A DNA stretch of 64,000 nucleotides from JADLGL01 sp963732865 (GCA_963732865.1 CAVTBC010000004.1:1066196-1130195); one strand, 5' to 3'. Counted from the stretch's first letter, positions 10,148 to 18,738 are shown. The notes: generated from the sequence alone by a model not told the origin. Translations and numbers: made by a program.

Positions 10148-10396
10148 CTACTTCGACGTCACCTTTTTCGCCGGCGCCTTCTTGGCAACCGTTGTGGCCT
10201 TCTTGGCAGGAGCCGCTTTCGCTGCTGCCTTCTTGGCCTTCGGCTTTTCCGGCGTCACCATCGACGGCGAGGCGATGACTTCCTGCATCGCCAGCATCCA
10301 GAACTCGTCGGAACGACCGTCGGGCCGTCCGGCGCTCTCCCAGAGCAAATAGGCGCGTTCGCGGATCTTGGCCTGGGTGTCTTCGGCAATCTTCAT
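10148..10396 (-). CDS. DUF2934 domain protein with Lys/Ala-rich tail
   Basis: 82 residues. Residues 1-45 (IRERAYLLWESAGRPDGRSDEFW) form the small DUF2934 domain. The remainder is a run of AKKAAAK/APAKK-type repeats ending KKVTSK, like histone H1 or bacterial nucleoid proteins. It is very basic and probably cytosolic; nucleic-acid binding is an inference from composition. It is a single gene convergent with thyA. The ATG at 10396 is preceded by GGAGGCC about nine bases upstream. Confidence 0.75.
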   Translation of the reverse strand: MKIAEDTQAKIRERAYLLWESAGRPDGRSDEFWMLAMQEVIASPSMVTPEKPKAKKAAAKAAPAKKATTVAKKAPAKKVTSK

Positions 10397-10613
10397 GGCG
10401 GGAGGGCCTCCTTACGCCCGACCGTCGTGACGCCGACATCGGCGTCATGCAACCGACCGCATCGAGCGAATCGACAACATCTTGAGCAAGACTCATGCCG
10501 CAAGCTTGTGACGGTTTCACGGCAATGGCCGTAAGAGCGCGCCGAAGGTTGCGGCGCAGGCACCATTCGGCGGATCGCTTCGCCCAGCCTTGACGCAAGT
10601 CAAATGGCGCCGG

Positions 10614-11507
10614 TCAGATTTCCAGCGTGCCCCGGGCGACGATCACGGCCGCGCCGCCGACGCGGATCTCGGCGAGTTTGCTCTGCTCGACATCGATCTC
10701 AAGGGCGATCAGGCTCGGGCGGCCCATCTCGAAGCCCTGTTCGATGATGAAATTATGCGTGCCCGGTGTCAGCGCGTCGAAGCGATCGACAACAGCGGCA
10801 AAGGCCGGCGCCGCCCCGCCGGTCGCCGGATCCTCCGGTATGCCGAGATCGGGCGCAAACATGCGGCCATGGAACTGGCGGGCGACGCCGACGGTTTCGC
10901 GCGTATAGACGTAGACCGGATCTCCGGCGAAGATTTCGGCCCAGCGATCCGTCTTCGGCCGCGCATCGGCGATGGTCGCCAGATTGCGGACAGGCACGAA
11001 GGTAAACGGCATCCCCGCCTCGAAGGCGCTCGGCACGTGGTTCTCAAAACCGATATCGGCCGCGGAGAGGCCGAGGGCATCGGCGATGGCGCCGTCGTCG
11101 ATGAGGCGTTCGATCGGCTGCGGCAGCTTGGGCGCATCGAAACGCGCTTCGCCCCCTGTCGCGCTCAATTCGACGGCGCAGCGGATCGGGCCGATGCCCT
11201 CCTCGAGGATCAGGAGCGCGTCCTTCGCGCCGGAGGCGTTCTCGGTGGCGAGAAGGACCGCCGTTCCAATCGTCGGATGGCCGGCGAAGGGCAATTCGTC
11301 CTGCGGCGTGAAGATGCGGATACGGGCGCTGTGCGTCGCCCGCTCCGGCGGCAGCACGAAGACGGTCTCAGAGAGACGGAATTCCGCGCGGCGATCTTCT
11401 GCATCTCAACGGCGCTCAACCCCTCGCAATCGAGGACAACGGCAAGCGCGTTGCCCTCGAGAGGAGTTCTCGGTGAACACGTCGAGAATGGCGTAGCGTC
11501 TCGCCAC
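10614..11507 (-). pseudogene. PhzF-like isomerase/epimerase, two frame shifts near the N-terminus
   Basis: The gene starts at GTG 11507 with VARRYAILDVFTEN, moves to a second frame for NALAVVLDCEGLSAVEMQKIA, then returns to the first frame for EFRLSETVFVLPPE and 240 further residues. One extra T near 11465 and two extra bases (CG) near 11386 explain this, and the sum of three restores frame. PhzF-family enzymes are diaminopimelate-epimerase-fold proteins; most have unknown substrates. The conserved QDELPFAGHPTIGTA and DPATGGAAPAFAAVV blocks are intact. It lies just downstream of ilvC on the same strand. Confidence 0.82.
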
Positions 11508-11539
11508 GCGCGCCTCCGCTCTGCCGCGTTCGCGGACGG

Positions 11540-12559
11540 CTAGTTCTTGTCTTTGTCGACGAGCTTGTTGGCGCCGATCCACGGCATCATGGCGCGGAGC
11601 TTGGCGCCGACTTCCTCGATCTGATGTTCGTCGTTGAGGCGGCGGATCGCTTTGAAGCGGGGGAGGCCGGCCTTGTATTCCTGCATCCATTCGGAGGTGA
11701 AGACGCCGGTCTGGATATCCCGGAGGATGCCCTTCATCGCCTTCTTGGTATCGGGCGTGATGACGCGCGGACCGGAGACATATTCGCCGAACTCGGCGGT
11801 GTTGGAGACCGAGTAGTTCATGTTGGCGATGCCGCCCTCATAGATGAGGTCGACGATGAGCTTCACCTCGTGGAGGCACTCGAAATAGGCCATCTCCGGT
11901 GCGTAGCCCGCTTCGACCAGCGTCTCGAAGCCGTTGCGGATGAGCTCGACGAGGCCGCCGCAGAGAACGGCCTGCTCGCCGAAAAGATCGGTCTCGCATT
12001 CCTCGCGGAAAGTCGTCTCGATGACGCCGGTGCGGCCGCCGCCGATGGCGCTGGCGTAGGAGAGGCAGACGTCATGGGCGTTGCCCGAGGCGTCCTGCGC
12101 GATGGCCATCAGGCACGGCACGCCGCCGCCCTTCTGATATTCGGAGCGGACGGTGTGGCCCGGGCCCTTCGGCGCGATCATGATGACGTCGACCGTCGGC
12201 TTCGGCTCGATCAGCGCGAAATGGATGGCGAGGCCGTGGGCGAAGGCGATGGCGGCGCCGTCGCGAAGGTTCGGCGCGATCTCGTTCTTGTAGAGGTCGG
12301 CCTGCAACTCGTCCGGGACGAGGATCATCAGGACGTCGGCCCAGGCGGCGGCTTCGGCGACGTTCATCACCTTGAAGCCGGCGCCTTCGGCCTTCTTCGC
12401 CGTGGACGACCCAGCGCGGAGCGCGATTGCCACATCGGCGACGCCGGAATCCTTGAGATTCAGCGCGTGGGCGTGGCCCTGGCTGCCATAACCGACGATG
12501 GCGACCTTCTTGGTCTTGATGAGATTGAGGTCGGCATCGCGATCATAATAGACGCGCAT
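11540..12559 (-). CDS. ilvC: Ketol-acid reductoisomerase (NADP+)
   Basis: 339 residues, the class I length. It converts acetolactate or acetohydroxybutyrate to the dihydroxy acids of valine and isoleucine synthesis. The Rossmann loop GYGSQGHAHALNLKDSG near residue 24, PKGPGHTVRSEY near 130 and the C-terminal metal and substrate domain (EECETDLFGEQAVLCGG) are complete. ilvB and ilvH lie 8-11 kb to the right on the same strand, so the pathway genes are close but not one operon. Confidence 0.97.
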   Translation of the reverse strand: MRVYYDRDADLNLIKTKKVAIVGYGSQGHAHALNLKDSGVADVAIALRAGSSTAKKAEGAGFKVMNVAEAAAWADVLMILVPDELQADLYKNEIAPNLRDGAAIAFAHGLAIHFALIEPKPTVDVIMIAPKGPGHTVRSEYQKGGGVPCLMAIAQDASGNAHDVCLSYASAIGGGRTGVIETTFREECETDLFGEQAVLCGGLVELIRNGFETLVEAGYAPEMAYFECLHEVKLIVDLIYEGGIANMNYSVSNTAEFGEYVSGPRVITPDTKKAMKGILRDIQTGVFTSEWMQEYKAGLPRFKAIRRLNDEHQIEEVGAKLRAMMPWIGANKLVDKDKN

Positions 12560-12681
12560 CGGCGTGATCCTTCGAAAGACTGAACGAAAATGGGCCGAAA
12601 CGGGCCTGCAGCCCTCGGCCGAGAAACCGCGCGCTTTCTATCGGGCGGGGGCGGGCGGCGCAATGGCGGTGGACGGATGTG

Positions 12682-13188
12682 TCAGTCGGCTCGGGGCGCG
12701 CTCGGGCGCGCGAAGGCCGTGCCCTCCACGTCGCTCTCGCCATGCAGGACGCGGATGACCCGATCGACCGACCGCGCGATGCTCTCCGGTTTCTGCAGGC
12801 GGTTGAGGTAGCGAAGGATTTCCTTCTGCCGCGACTGCGACAGGCCCTCGAAGACTTCCTTCGCGGAAGGGTCGGCCGCCAGAGCCGCCGCCAATTCCGG
12901 GCGGACCGGTTCGATCCGCGGCGTGTCATCCAGAGTGAGGCCGATCGTCACCCGGTCGCCGACATCCTTGCCGGCGGCCTTCCGCATCGGTCCGTTGAGG
13001 TACAGCCGGAAGCGGCCTCCGCCCAGCGGAACGAGATTCGCCGCGAAGGGATGGCCATTGATGGTCATGGAAACCGGAATATGGCGGCGCCCACCAAGCT
13101 TTCGGCTGATGCTTTCGGGGACATCGACGAAGGGATTGACGCCAACGATGGCGATCGTCGCCGTGAACCGAAGTGCTTCGTTCGTCAC
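12682..13188 (-). CDS. DUF1905 / YdeI-OmdA-like protein
   Basis: 168 residues. The N-terminal half (FTATIAIVGVNPFVDVP, GHPFAANLVPLGGGRFRLYLNG) is a DUF1905 beta-barrel. The C-terminal half (LAADPSAKEVFEGLSQSRQKEILRYL) is the helical YdeI/OmpD-associated region linked in some bacteria to peptide or bacteriocin tolerance. No catalytic motif is apparent. Its start overlaps the stop of the upstream DUF2461 gene by four bases (ATGA), so the two are translationally coupled. Confidence 0.82.
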   Translation of the reverse strand: MTNEALRFTATIAIVGVNPFVDVPESISRKLGGRRHIPVSMTINGHPFAANLVPLGGGRFRLYLNGPMRKAAGKDVGDRVTIGLTLDDTPRIEPVRPELAAALAADPSAKEVFEGLSQSRQKEILRYLNRLQKPESIARSVDRVIRVLHGESDVEGTAFARPSAPRAD

Positions 13189-13886
13189 CGCAGCGCTGCC
13201 CAGCCCCAGTCGAGGACGGGACGGGCGCGTTCGGCGAACTTGACGATGGCGTCGGGAAGCTTCTTGCCGGTGACGGTCGCCTCAGAGAGCGGCTCGGCCG
13301 TGGTGAATTCCTTCCGCCGGATCGCCGCTTCGACGGGACTGCCCTTCATGTCCTCGAAGCCGCGCGGGACGCGGGTGAGGACGCCTTCGGCGTCGAGGTC
13401 GAGCTTGGCCTTGTTCAGCGCTGCCTCCATGTCCTGAAAGGCCTTGGGCTTCCGCCGGATCGAATTGCGGAAATGGCTCAGCATCGTCGGGTCGGGATTG
13501 TGGAAGCCTGCGGCGAGGAAGCTGCCGCCGGAATCGTGGTTCCAGCTCTTCAGATCCGCGGCGGTGATATGGACATAGATGAGGCCCGGATCGCCCTTGG
13601 TGCCGTCGGGCGTCAGCACGGCGCTGACGTGAGTCTGATAGGGGCGCTTGTCCTTGGCAAAGCGGACGTCGCGGTTGATGCGGAACATGCCGCGCTTGTC
13701 GCCGCGCAGGGGAACGCCGGCCTTGACGAAGCGGTCGGTGAGCTCGTCCAGCAGCGCCAGCATCGGCGCCTTCACTTCGGTCTCGTAGAGCGCCTTGTTC
13801 TCCTGGAACCATTCACGGTCCTGATGAAAGGCGAGCGCTTTGAAGAAGGCGAGGGCGGTCGGCGAAAAGCACGGAAAGGAAGGCAT
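13185..13886 (-). CDS. DUF2461 (TIGR02453 family) protein
   Basis: 233 residues from the ATG at 13886 (MPSFPCFSPTALAFFKALAF). Family features are HQDREWFQENKALYETEVK, RDVRFAKDKRPYQTHVSAV and GLIYVHI. The biochemical function of the family is not established. A longer frame back to 13973 would run into the terminator of the upstream MFS gene, so the shorter start is preferred. It is followed directly by the DUF1905 gene with a four-base overlap. Confidence 0.88.
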   Translation of the reverse strand: MPSFPCFSPTALAFFKALAFHQDREWFQENKALYETEVKAPMLALLDELTDRFVKAGVPLRGDKRGMFRINRDVRFAKDKRPYQTHVSAVLTPDGTKGDPGLIYVHITAADLKSWNHDSGGSFLAAGFHNPDPTMLSHFRNSIRRKPKAFQDMEAALNKAKLDLDAEGVLTRVPRGFEDMKGSPVEAAIRRKEFTTAEPLSEATVTGKKLPDAIVKFAERARPVLDWGWAALR

Positions 13887-13937
13887 GGAGTTCCCCAGAT
13901 CTGTTTGCCCATCTCTAGCAGAGCTCGGCCCTGCCAG

Positions 13938-13970
13938 AAACAAAAAGAGAACGCCCCGAAGGGCGTTCTC
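13938..13970 (-). terminator. Rho-independent terminator after the DHA2 MFS gene
   Basis: GAGAACGCCC (13947-13956) and GGGCGTTCTC (13961-13970) form a perfect 10-bp stem with a CGAA loop. On the minus strand it is followed by TTTTTGTTT. It lies 25 bases beyond the MFS stop. Confidence 0.85.
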
Positions 13971-13994
13971 CAAAGCTGCGTGGTCTGAGGGAGG

Positions 13995-15419
13995 CTAGGC
14001 TGCGCCGGTGATCGCCGGTGCGGTGGTCGTCGGCTGGCTCGAGCGGCGGCGGCCCGGAATGAGCGCCGCCATGATCGCGGCCACGGCGACGACGCCGGAG
14101 CCGACCCAGATCGCCGGCACCATGCCGTCGACGAAGGCCTGGCCGGAGACATAGGAGCCCTGGCCGGCGAACACTGCTGCGAGGATGGCGACACCGAAGA
14201 CGCCGCCGAGTTCGCGGATGGCGTTGGTGGCGCCGGAGGCCTTGCCTTCTTCCTCGGGCTTCACCGACGACAGGACGACGGCCGCGACCGGGGCGAAGAA
14301 GAGGCCCATGCCGATGCCGGCGAGGACGAGCGCCGGGACCTGCGCCGAATAGGCGACGTCAGGCGCGGCGATCGCGGCGAACCAGCCGAGGCCGATCGCC
14401 ATCAGCGACAGGCCGGCGACGAGCAGCGGACGTCCGCCGATGCGGCCCGAGAGAGCGCCGGCGATCGGAGCGACGATCGCGGGCATGCCGGTCCAGGGCA
14501 GGGTGCGCAGGCCCGCCTCGAAGGGCGAGTAGCCCTGCACGAATTGCAGGAACTGCGTCATCAGGAACACCGCGCCGAAGACGCCGAAGAACATCAGGAA
14601 CGAGGCGGCGTTGGCGTAGAAGAAGGTGCGGCTGTGGAAGAAGCGGAGCGGCAGCATCGGCGAGGCCGAGCGGCTCTCCCACCACAGGAAGGCGCCAACG
14701 AGAGCGAGGCCACCGATGATCGGGCCGAGCACGCCGCCGCTGCCCCAGCCGAGATCGTTGCCATGGATCAGGCCCCAGACGATGCCGAAGAGGCCGGCGG
14801 AAGCGAGGCCGAGGCCGACGAGATCGAGCCGGCGATCAGGACCGCGGAACTCGTTGAGGCGGTAGGCGGCGACGATGGCAGCGACGATGCCGATCGGGAC
14901 GTTGACCCAGAAGATCCACTGCCAGGAGAGGCCCTCCGCAATGGCTCCGCCGACGAGCGGGCCGATAGCGACGGCGAGGCCGCCGATGCCGCCCCAGGCG
15001 CCAAGCGCCAAAGCGCGGCGCTCGGGCGGTACGGCTGCAGACAGGATGGTCAGCGTCAGCGGCGTGATGATGGCGCCGCCGACGCCCTGCAGGGCGCGGG
15101 AGACGATCAGCATCTCGGTGGTGCCCGCGAGCGCCGCCAGCGCCGAGCCGGCGGTGAAGAGGCCGATGCCGAGCACGAACATGCGCTTGCGGCCGAAGCG
15201 GTCGCCGAGCGCGGCGCCGGTCAGCAGTAGAACGGCGAAGGTGAGGGTGTAGGCGTTGACGATCCATTCGAGCTGCGACAGCGAAGCGTCGAGCTCGGAG
15301 CGGATGACGGGAAGCGCGGTGGTGACGACGAGATTGTCGAGCGCCGCCATGAACAGGACGATGGAGGTGATGGCGAATGTCCAACCGACATTCTTGCGGG
15401 AGGCGACTTCAGCCGACAT
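13995..15419 (-). CDS. DHA2-type (EmrB/QacA) MFS drug transporter
   Basis: 474 residues with a predicted 14-helix layout. Helix 1 carries FMAALDNLVVTTALPVI (motif D1), the helix 2-3 loop has GDRFGRKRMFVLG (motif A), and helix 5 carries the antiporter stretch LGAWGGIGGLAVAIGPLVGG (motif C). This is the drug:H+ antiporter-2 family of the inner membrane; the substrate is unknown. It lies downstream of a TetR regulator on the same strand, with an operator-like sequence 16-35 bases before its start that resembles the palindrome upstream of that tetR. Confidence 0.92.
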   Translation of the reverse strand: MSAEVASRKNVGWTFAITSIVLFMAALDNLVVTTALPVIRSELDASLSQLEWIVNAYTLTFAVLLLTGAALGDRFGRKRMFVLGIGLFTAGSALAALAGTTEMLIVSRALQGVGGAIITPLTLTILSAAVPPERRALALGAWGGIGGLAVAIGPLVGGAIAEGLSWQWIFWVNVPIGIVAAIVAAYRLNEFRGPDRRLDLVGLGLASAGLFGIVWGLIHGNDLGWGSGGVLGPIIGGLALVGAFLWWESRSASPMLPLRFFHSRTFFYANAASFLMFFGVFGAVFLMTQFLQFVQGYSPFEAGLRTLPWTGMPAIVAPIAGALSGRIGGRPLLVAGLSLMAIGLGWFAAIAAPDVAYSAQVPALVLAGIGMGLFFAPVAAVVLSSVKPEEEGKASGATNAIRELGGVFGVAILAAVFAGQGSYVSGQAFVDGMVPAIWVGSGVVAVAAIMAALIPGRRRSSQPTTTAPAITGAA

Positions 15420-15434
15420 GATGCTGCCCTTTCT

Positions 15435-15454
15435 AGTGACTGATCGCTAAGTTA
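15435..15454. promoter_or_regulatory. Second operator-like site before the DHA2 MFS gene
   Basis: AGTGACTGATCGCTAAGTTA matches 14 of 20 positions of the palindromic sequence upstream of tetR (16128-16145 plus two flanking bases). This suggests the TetR protein also controls the transporter directly. Confidence 0.4.
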
Positions 15455-15495
15455 CGAAACCGAGGAAATGACGCGCAGCCATTGTGCCGATCCGT

Positions 15496-16119
15496 TCAGG
15501 AATTACGGGGCTTTGCGCCGGGAGAAGGCGGGGCTTTGCCCTCAACGGGGCCGAGCTGCGCCAGGATGATGTCTTCGCCCTGATCCACGAGGTCCGGGGC
15601 GATGGCCGCGATGGTGTTCAACAGCATGCCGCGGGCGAACCAGTTCTCGATCGTCTCCGGGTCAGCGCCGGAAATGGACGCGACGCGCCAGTAGAGGTCG
15701 GAATATTCGCGGCGTACGGCGGCGCGGATGTCGTCGTCGGCGCAGGCGGAATAGGCGTGAAGCTGGCAGCGCAGGAGCGCACGGTCGCGCAGGAGGCCGC
15801 AGTATGATTCGCCCATGGCGTATAGGATGCTCGCAGGCGAGGGATCCTTGGCGCGAGCTTCGGAAGCGGCCTTGTCGAAGATCTGCCAGGTGCGGGCGAA
15901 GACCTCGCGCGTGGCGGCGATGAACAGCTCCTTCTTGCTGCCGAAGAGCTGAAAGAGATAGGGCTGGGAAACGCCGGCCCGCGTCGCGATGGCGTCGGTC
16001 GAGGTGCCCTCATAGCCATGCTCGGAAAATTCGGTGATGGCCGCTGTGACGACAAGAACGCGACGTTCCTCGGCGGGAATGCGCTGGCGCGGCTTTGCGG
16101 CTGTGTTGGTCTGTGACAT
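15496..16119 (-). CDS. TetR/AcrR family regulator of the DHA2 transporter
   Basis: 207 residues. The N-terminal HTH is VVTAAITEFSEHGYEGTSTD followed by AIATRAGVSQPYLFQLFGSKKELF. The C-terminal all-alpha domain (ASILYAMGESYCGLLRD) is of the general TetR ligand type. It is the first gene of a tetR-MFS unit. A perfect 18-bp palindrome 9-26 bases upstream of its start is probably its own operator, and a related site precedes the transporter gene. The inducer is unknown. Confidence 0.92.
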   Translation of the reverse strand: MSQTNTAAKPRQRIPAEERRVLVVTAAITEFSEHGYEGTSTDAIATRAGVSQPYLFQLFGSKKELFIAATREVFARTWQIFDKAASEARAKDPSPASILYAMGESYCGLLRDRALLRCQLHAYSACADDDIRAAVRREYSDLYWRVASISGADPETIENWFARGMLLNTIAAIAPDLVDQGEDIILAQLGPVEGKAPPSPGAKPRNS

Positions 16120-16127
16120 GGCGGCTT

Positions 16128-16145
16128 ACTTATCGATCGATAAGT
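16128..16145. promoter_or_regulatory. Perfect 18-bp palindrome, probable TetR operator
   Basis: ACTTATCGATCGATAAGT is its own reverse complement over all 18 bases. It lies between the tetR start (16119) and the divergent start at 16174, where it could overlap both promoters. Confidence 0.75.
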
Positions 16146-16173
16146 TATTTGTCAACATCGTCCGGGAGGCTGG

Positions 16174-16572
16174 ATGAGCGGGCACGCCTATCTCGCGCTC
16201 TACGGCACGCTTCGCCAAGGTGAGGGCGCCTCCATACGCCTCGGGCTCGCCAGCAAGCTGCAATTCGTCTCGGCCTGCAAGATCGCCGGTGTGCTGGTCG
16301 ACCTCGGCGCGTATCCGGGGCTTGTCGTGGGAGAAGGCGTCGTCATTGGCGAGCTACACGAGATCGGCGACGAAACGGCGCTCGCCGCGCTGGATGCCTA
16401 TGAGGAATACGATCCGAAGCGGCCGGTCGAGAGTTTGTTCGTGCGGCAGCCGGCGGCGCTGATCGAGCCCTCGCTGACGGCGTTCGTCTATTTTTTCAAC
16501 GAGGCGGCGAGGCCGTTCGACCGCGCGCGCGTCATCCGGTCCGGCGACTGGAAGCGGCGCTCATCCGACTGA
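16174..16572 (+). CDS. Gamma-glutamylcyclotransferase-fold (AIG2-like) protein
   Basis: 132 residues. LALYGTLRQGEGA near residue 6 is the family's YGTL loop, and ALAALDAYEEYDP near residue 72 holds the catalytic-type Glu. The beta-barrel continues with AFVYFFNEAARP. These enzymes cyclise gamma-glutamyl amines, but many family members have no assigned substrate. It is divergent from tetR and could share the palindromic operator. Confidence 0.85.
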   Translation: MSGHAYLALYGTLRQGEGASIRLGLASKLQFVSACKIAGVLVDLGAYPGLVVGEGVVIGELHEIGDETALAALDAYEEYDPKRPVESLFVRQPAALIEPSLTAFVYFFNEAARPFDRARVIRSGDWKRRSSD

Positions 16573-16589
16573 CGGGGCCGAGGAAGCCG

Positions 16590-16796
16590 CTAGTCGGGCC
16601 GCCATTCGAGGATATCGCCCGGCTGGCACTCCAGCGCCTCGCAGATGCGCTCGAGCGTTTCGAAACGGACGCCCTTCACCTTGCCGGATTTCAGCAGCGA
16701 AACATTCGCCTCGGTGATGCCGATGCGTTCGGCGAGTTCCTTAGAACGCATCTTCCGGCGCGCCAGCATGACGTCGAGATTGACGATGATGGCCAT
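16590..16796 (-). CDS. Small XRE-family (Cro/CI-like) regulator
   Basis: 68 residues, almost entirely one helix-turn-helix. LDVMLARRKMRSKELAERIG leads into ITEANVSLLKSGKVKGVRFE, and the end CEALECQPGDILEW is typical of the YozG/HTH_26 group. The start at 16796 lies seven bases after the stop of the DUF2975 membrane gene, so they form one operon, an arrangement widely conserved for this regulator type. A 9-bp-arm inverted repeat upstream of the operon is its likely binding site. Confidence 0.88.
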   Translation of the reverse strand: MAIIVNLDVMLARRKMRSKELAERIGITEANVSLLKSGKVKGVRFETLERICEALECQPGDILEWRPD

Positions 16797-16803
16797 GCCG
16801 AAC

Positions 16804-17331
16804 TCAGACGAATTGACGGTTTTCGTCGGCGATGCTCGTGGCCTTCGCCATCGCCCAGCCAAGCAGCAGCAACATGGCGCCGGCGACCAGCATGACGACA
16901 TCCACGCTGCTGATCGCCACTGCAATCTCGCGTTCGCCGGGCGCGTTGTTCCAACTCGTGATGACTGTACTGGCCCCGCCAGAGACGATGCTGACGAAGG
17001 GGAGGAGCAGGATCGCCAGGCCGACACGGTGAATGCGCGTTCCGGTCTCGGTCACGAACACGGCTCCGCCGCGGAGATTGCGGAAGAGCCAGAAGGCGTT
17101 CCAAAGGCCCCACAGCATCAGGCCGAGCGCCGGCAGGCCGACGAGCGCCAATAGCGAGGCCTGCGTTGCCGGGGAGATCTCCGCGGCAATGGGCGACGCG
17201 GGAACCGGCGCCGTCCAGTCGAACCAGAGATAGACGCTGGCTGCCGTCATCAGCGCGCCGAGGGCCAGCGTGACCCAACTCATCAGACCCGCGATACGGC
17301 GGACTTGGGATTCAGAACGGCTTGCGCGCAT
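16804..17331 (-). CDS. DUF2975 family membrane protein
   Basis: 175 residues with four hydrophobic spans near residues 15-38, 57-82, 106-125 and 140-165. The middle carries the family's FRNLRGGAVFVTETGTRIHRVG segment. Function is unknown. DUF2975 proteins are usually encoded with a small XRE regulator, as here, and the pair may form a membrane-sensor/repressor unit (inference). Confidence 0.85.
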   Translation of the reverse strand: MRASRSESQVRRIAGLMSWVTLALGALMTAASVYLWFDWTAPVPASPIAAEISPATQASLLALVGLPALGLMLWGLWNAFWLFRNLRGGAVFVTETGTRIHRVGLAILLLPFVSIVSGGASTVITSWNNAPGEREIAVAISSVDVVMLVAGAMLLLLGWAMAKATSIADENRQFV

Positions 17332-17356
17332 GTCGATCTCATCGTATGAGGTTGTG

Positions 17357-17379
17357 AAATTATCGTGTAACGATAATTT
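17357..17379. promoter_or_regulatory. Inverted repeat, probable operator of the XRE/DUF2975 operon
   Basis: AAATTATCG (17357-17365) and CGATAATTT (17371-17379) are perfect 9-bp arms around TGTAA. The site lies 26 bases upstream of the DUF2975 start and 27 bases before the divergent lipoprotein gene, so it could control both. Confidence 0.65.
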
Positions 17380-17405
17380 AATTCTGCAACACAGGAGATA
17401 ATCAC

Positions 17406-17978
17406 ATGCCAGTTTCCGCTCGCCTAGGCAAGCTGTTCGCGACCATGCTCGCGCTAGGTTCCCTTACGGGCTGCACCACGATATGGCCGTCGACAATCGC
17501 CGCGGTCGAACAGCTGAATGCGGCTTCGTTCGACGCCGCTGGCCTCAGGCTCGCTATTGTGACGCAGACGACATTTCGGCCCGACGCCGGCCAGCCGGAA
17601 TTCACGCTGTCGGTCGGGAGCACGCAGGGCGGGATCGAGACCCGTTCCGTCACATTCACCGAGGTGGCCTCGGCACAGGCGCAAGGGCTTCAGGCCGAGG
17701 TCCGGACTGGGAGCGAGCTGCGGGTGTTCGCCTTGTCGGCAGCGGACGCAGTGGCGCTCCAGCGCCAGATCGGCATCGTGACGGCAACTGTGCCAACCGG
17801 AGAAAGGGAAGTCTCGCTGGCCGTGGGAATTTCCGGCTGCGTCGTCGATCCAGCCGTCCGCCTTCCCGTAACGATCTATGTCAGGCTTGCGCCGAACGAA
17901 CCGTATCGTGTGCTGGTGCGGTCGCCAGATATGTCCGCCATTTCGGGCATCGGCGGGACAATCCGACCTTGCGCCTGA
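17406..17978 (+). CDS. Putative lipoprotein of unknown function
   Basis: 190 residues. The signal peptide ends in a lipobox LTGC with Cys23, so the protein should be lipidated and exported. The mature part is beta-rich, with Cys pairs near residues 159 and 189 that could form a disulfide. No family is recognised. AGGAGA lies eight bases before the ATG. It is divergent from the DUF2975/XRE operon and shares the inverted repeat at 17357-17379. Confidence 0.75.
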   Translation: MPVSARLGKLFATMLALGSLTGCTTIWPSTIAAVEQLNAASFDAAGLRLAIVTQTTFRPDAGQPEFTLSVGSTQGGIETRSVTFTEVASAQAQGLQAEVRTGSELRVFALSAADAVALQRQIGIVTATVPTGEREVSLAVGISGCVVDPAVRLPVTIYVRLAPNEPYRVLVRSPDMSAISGIGGTIRPCA

Positions 17979-18213
17979 CGCAAGCTCCCGTCTGAGATCG
18001 ACGGCGTCGCGCTCATCGCTCCAAGAGCAAGCGGCGGCCACGCTGACCGTGACCGCCGCAACGCCGGAGACGATCAAGGCGCCTACGTCCATGGCGCGTT
18101 TGGCGGGGCGGGCGCGTTCTCATTCCGGCTCGACGCGATGGGGGTCAGCTTTGTCACTGACCGGCGAAGCCGGCGCATCGCCAGCGGCTCCAGGCTCAGG
18201 TAGTCGCGGACCG
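17979..18213. other. Convergent intergenic region
   Basis: There is no convincing gene between the lipoprotein stop and the GNAT stop. The sequence is GC-rich with no clear terminator hairpin and T-run that I could identify. Confidence 0.5.
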
Positions 18214-18738
18214 TCAGAGGTTCAGGACGAACAGCGAGGCCGGGCCGAGCTCGCCCTCGATCGCTTCGGCGAAGGCGAAGCCCGAACGCCGCAGGACGCC
18301 GACCGAGGGATCGTTGCCGTCGAAGACGCGGGCGATCATGCGATGGATGCCGTGGTCGCGCGCAAAATCGATTAGGGCCTCGACCGCCTCGGTGGCGTAG
18401 CCATGGCCCTGCGCGGCGGGAACGAGCGCAAAGTAGATCTCGATGACGTCGTCCTGATCGGTCGGGCTGAGGCCGCACGAGCCAAGGAAGCGATCGACCC
18501 CGAGAAGCGTGATGGTCATCGAGAACACCGGGGCTTCGCTGTCATAGAGCTCGGCGACATCGAGCAACGTCGCGCGGGCACCGGCGGGCGTTCGCTCGTC
18601 ATCATCCAGAGGCAGGAAGCGCGTCGCCTCCGGGTCGGTCATGAAGCCCTGGAAGGCCTCGACGTCGCCCTCATGATGGCGGCGGATACGGAGCCGGCGT
18701 GTCAGGATTTCATCGGGAACGGCGATGGGCGGCGACAT
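18214..18738 (-). CDS. GNAT N-acetyltransferase (RimJ/RimL-like)
   Basis: 174 residues from the ATG at 18738; an in-frame ATG at 18798 would add 20. LTRRLRIRRHHEGDVEAF is the typical start of the RimJ/RimL-like branch. YFALVPAAQGHGYATEAVEAL contains the acetyl-CoA pyrophosphate loop (Q-x-x-G-x-A type, here QGHGYA), and FARDHGIHRMIARVFDGNDPSVGVLRRSGF completes the fold. The acceptor substrate is unknown. Confidence 0.85.
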   Translation of the reverse strand: MSPPIAVPDEILTRRLRIRRHHEGDVEAFQGFMTDPEATRFLPLDDDERTPAGARATLLDVAELYDSEAPVFSMTITLLGVDRFLGSCGLSPTDQDDVIEIYFALVPAAQGHGYATEAVEALIDFARDHGIHRMIARVFDGNDPSVGVLRRSGFAFAEAIEGELGPASLFVLNL

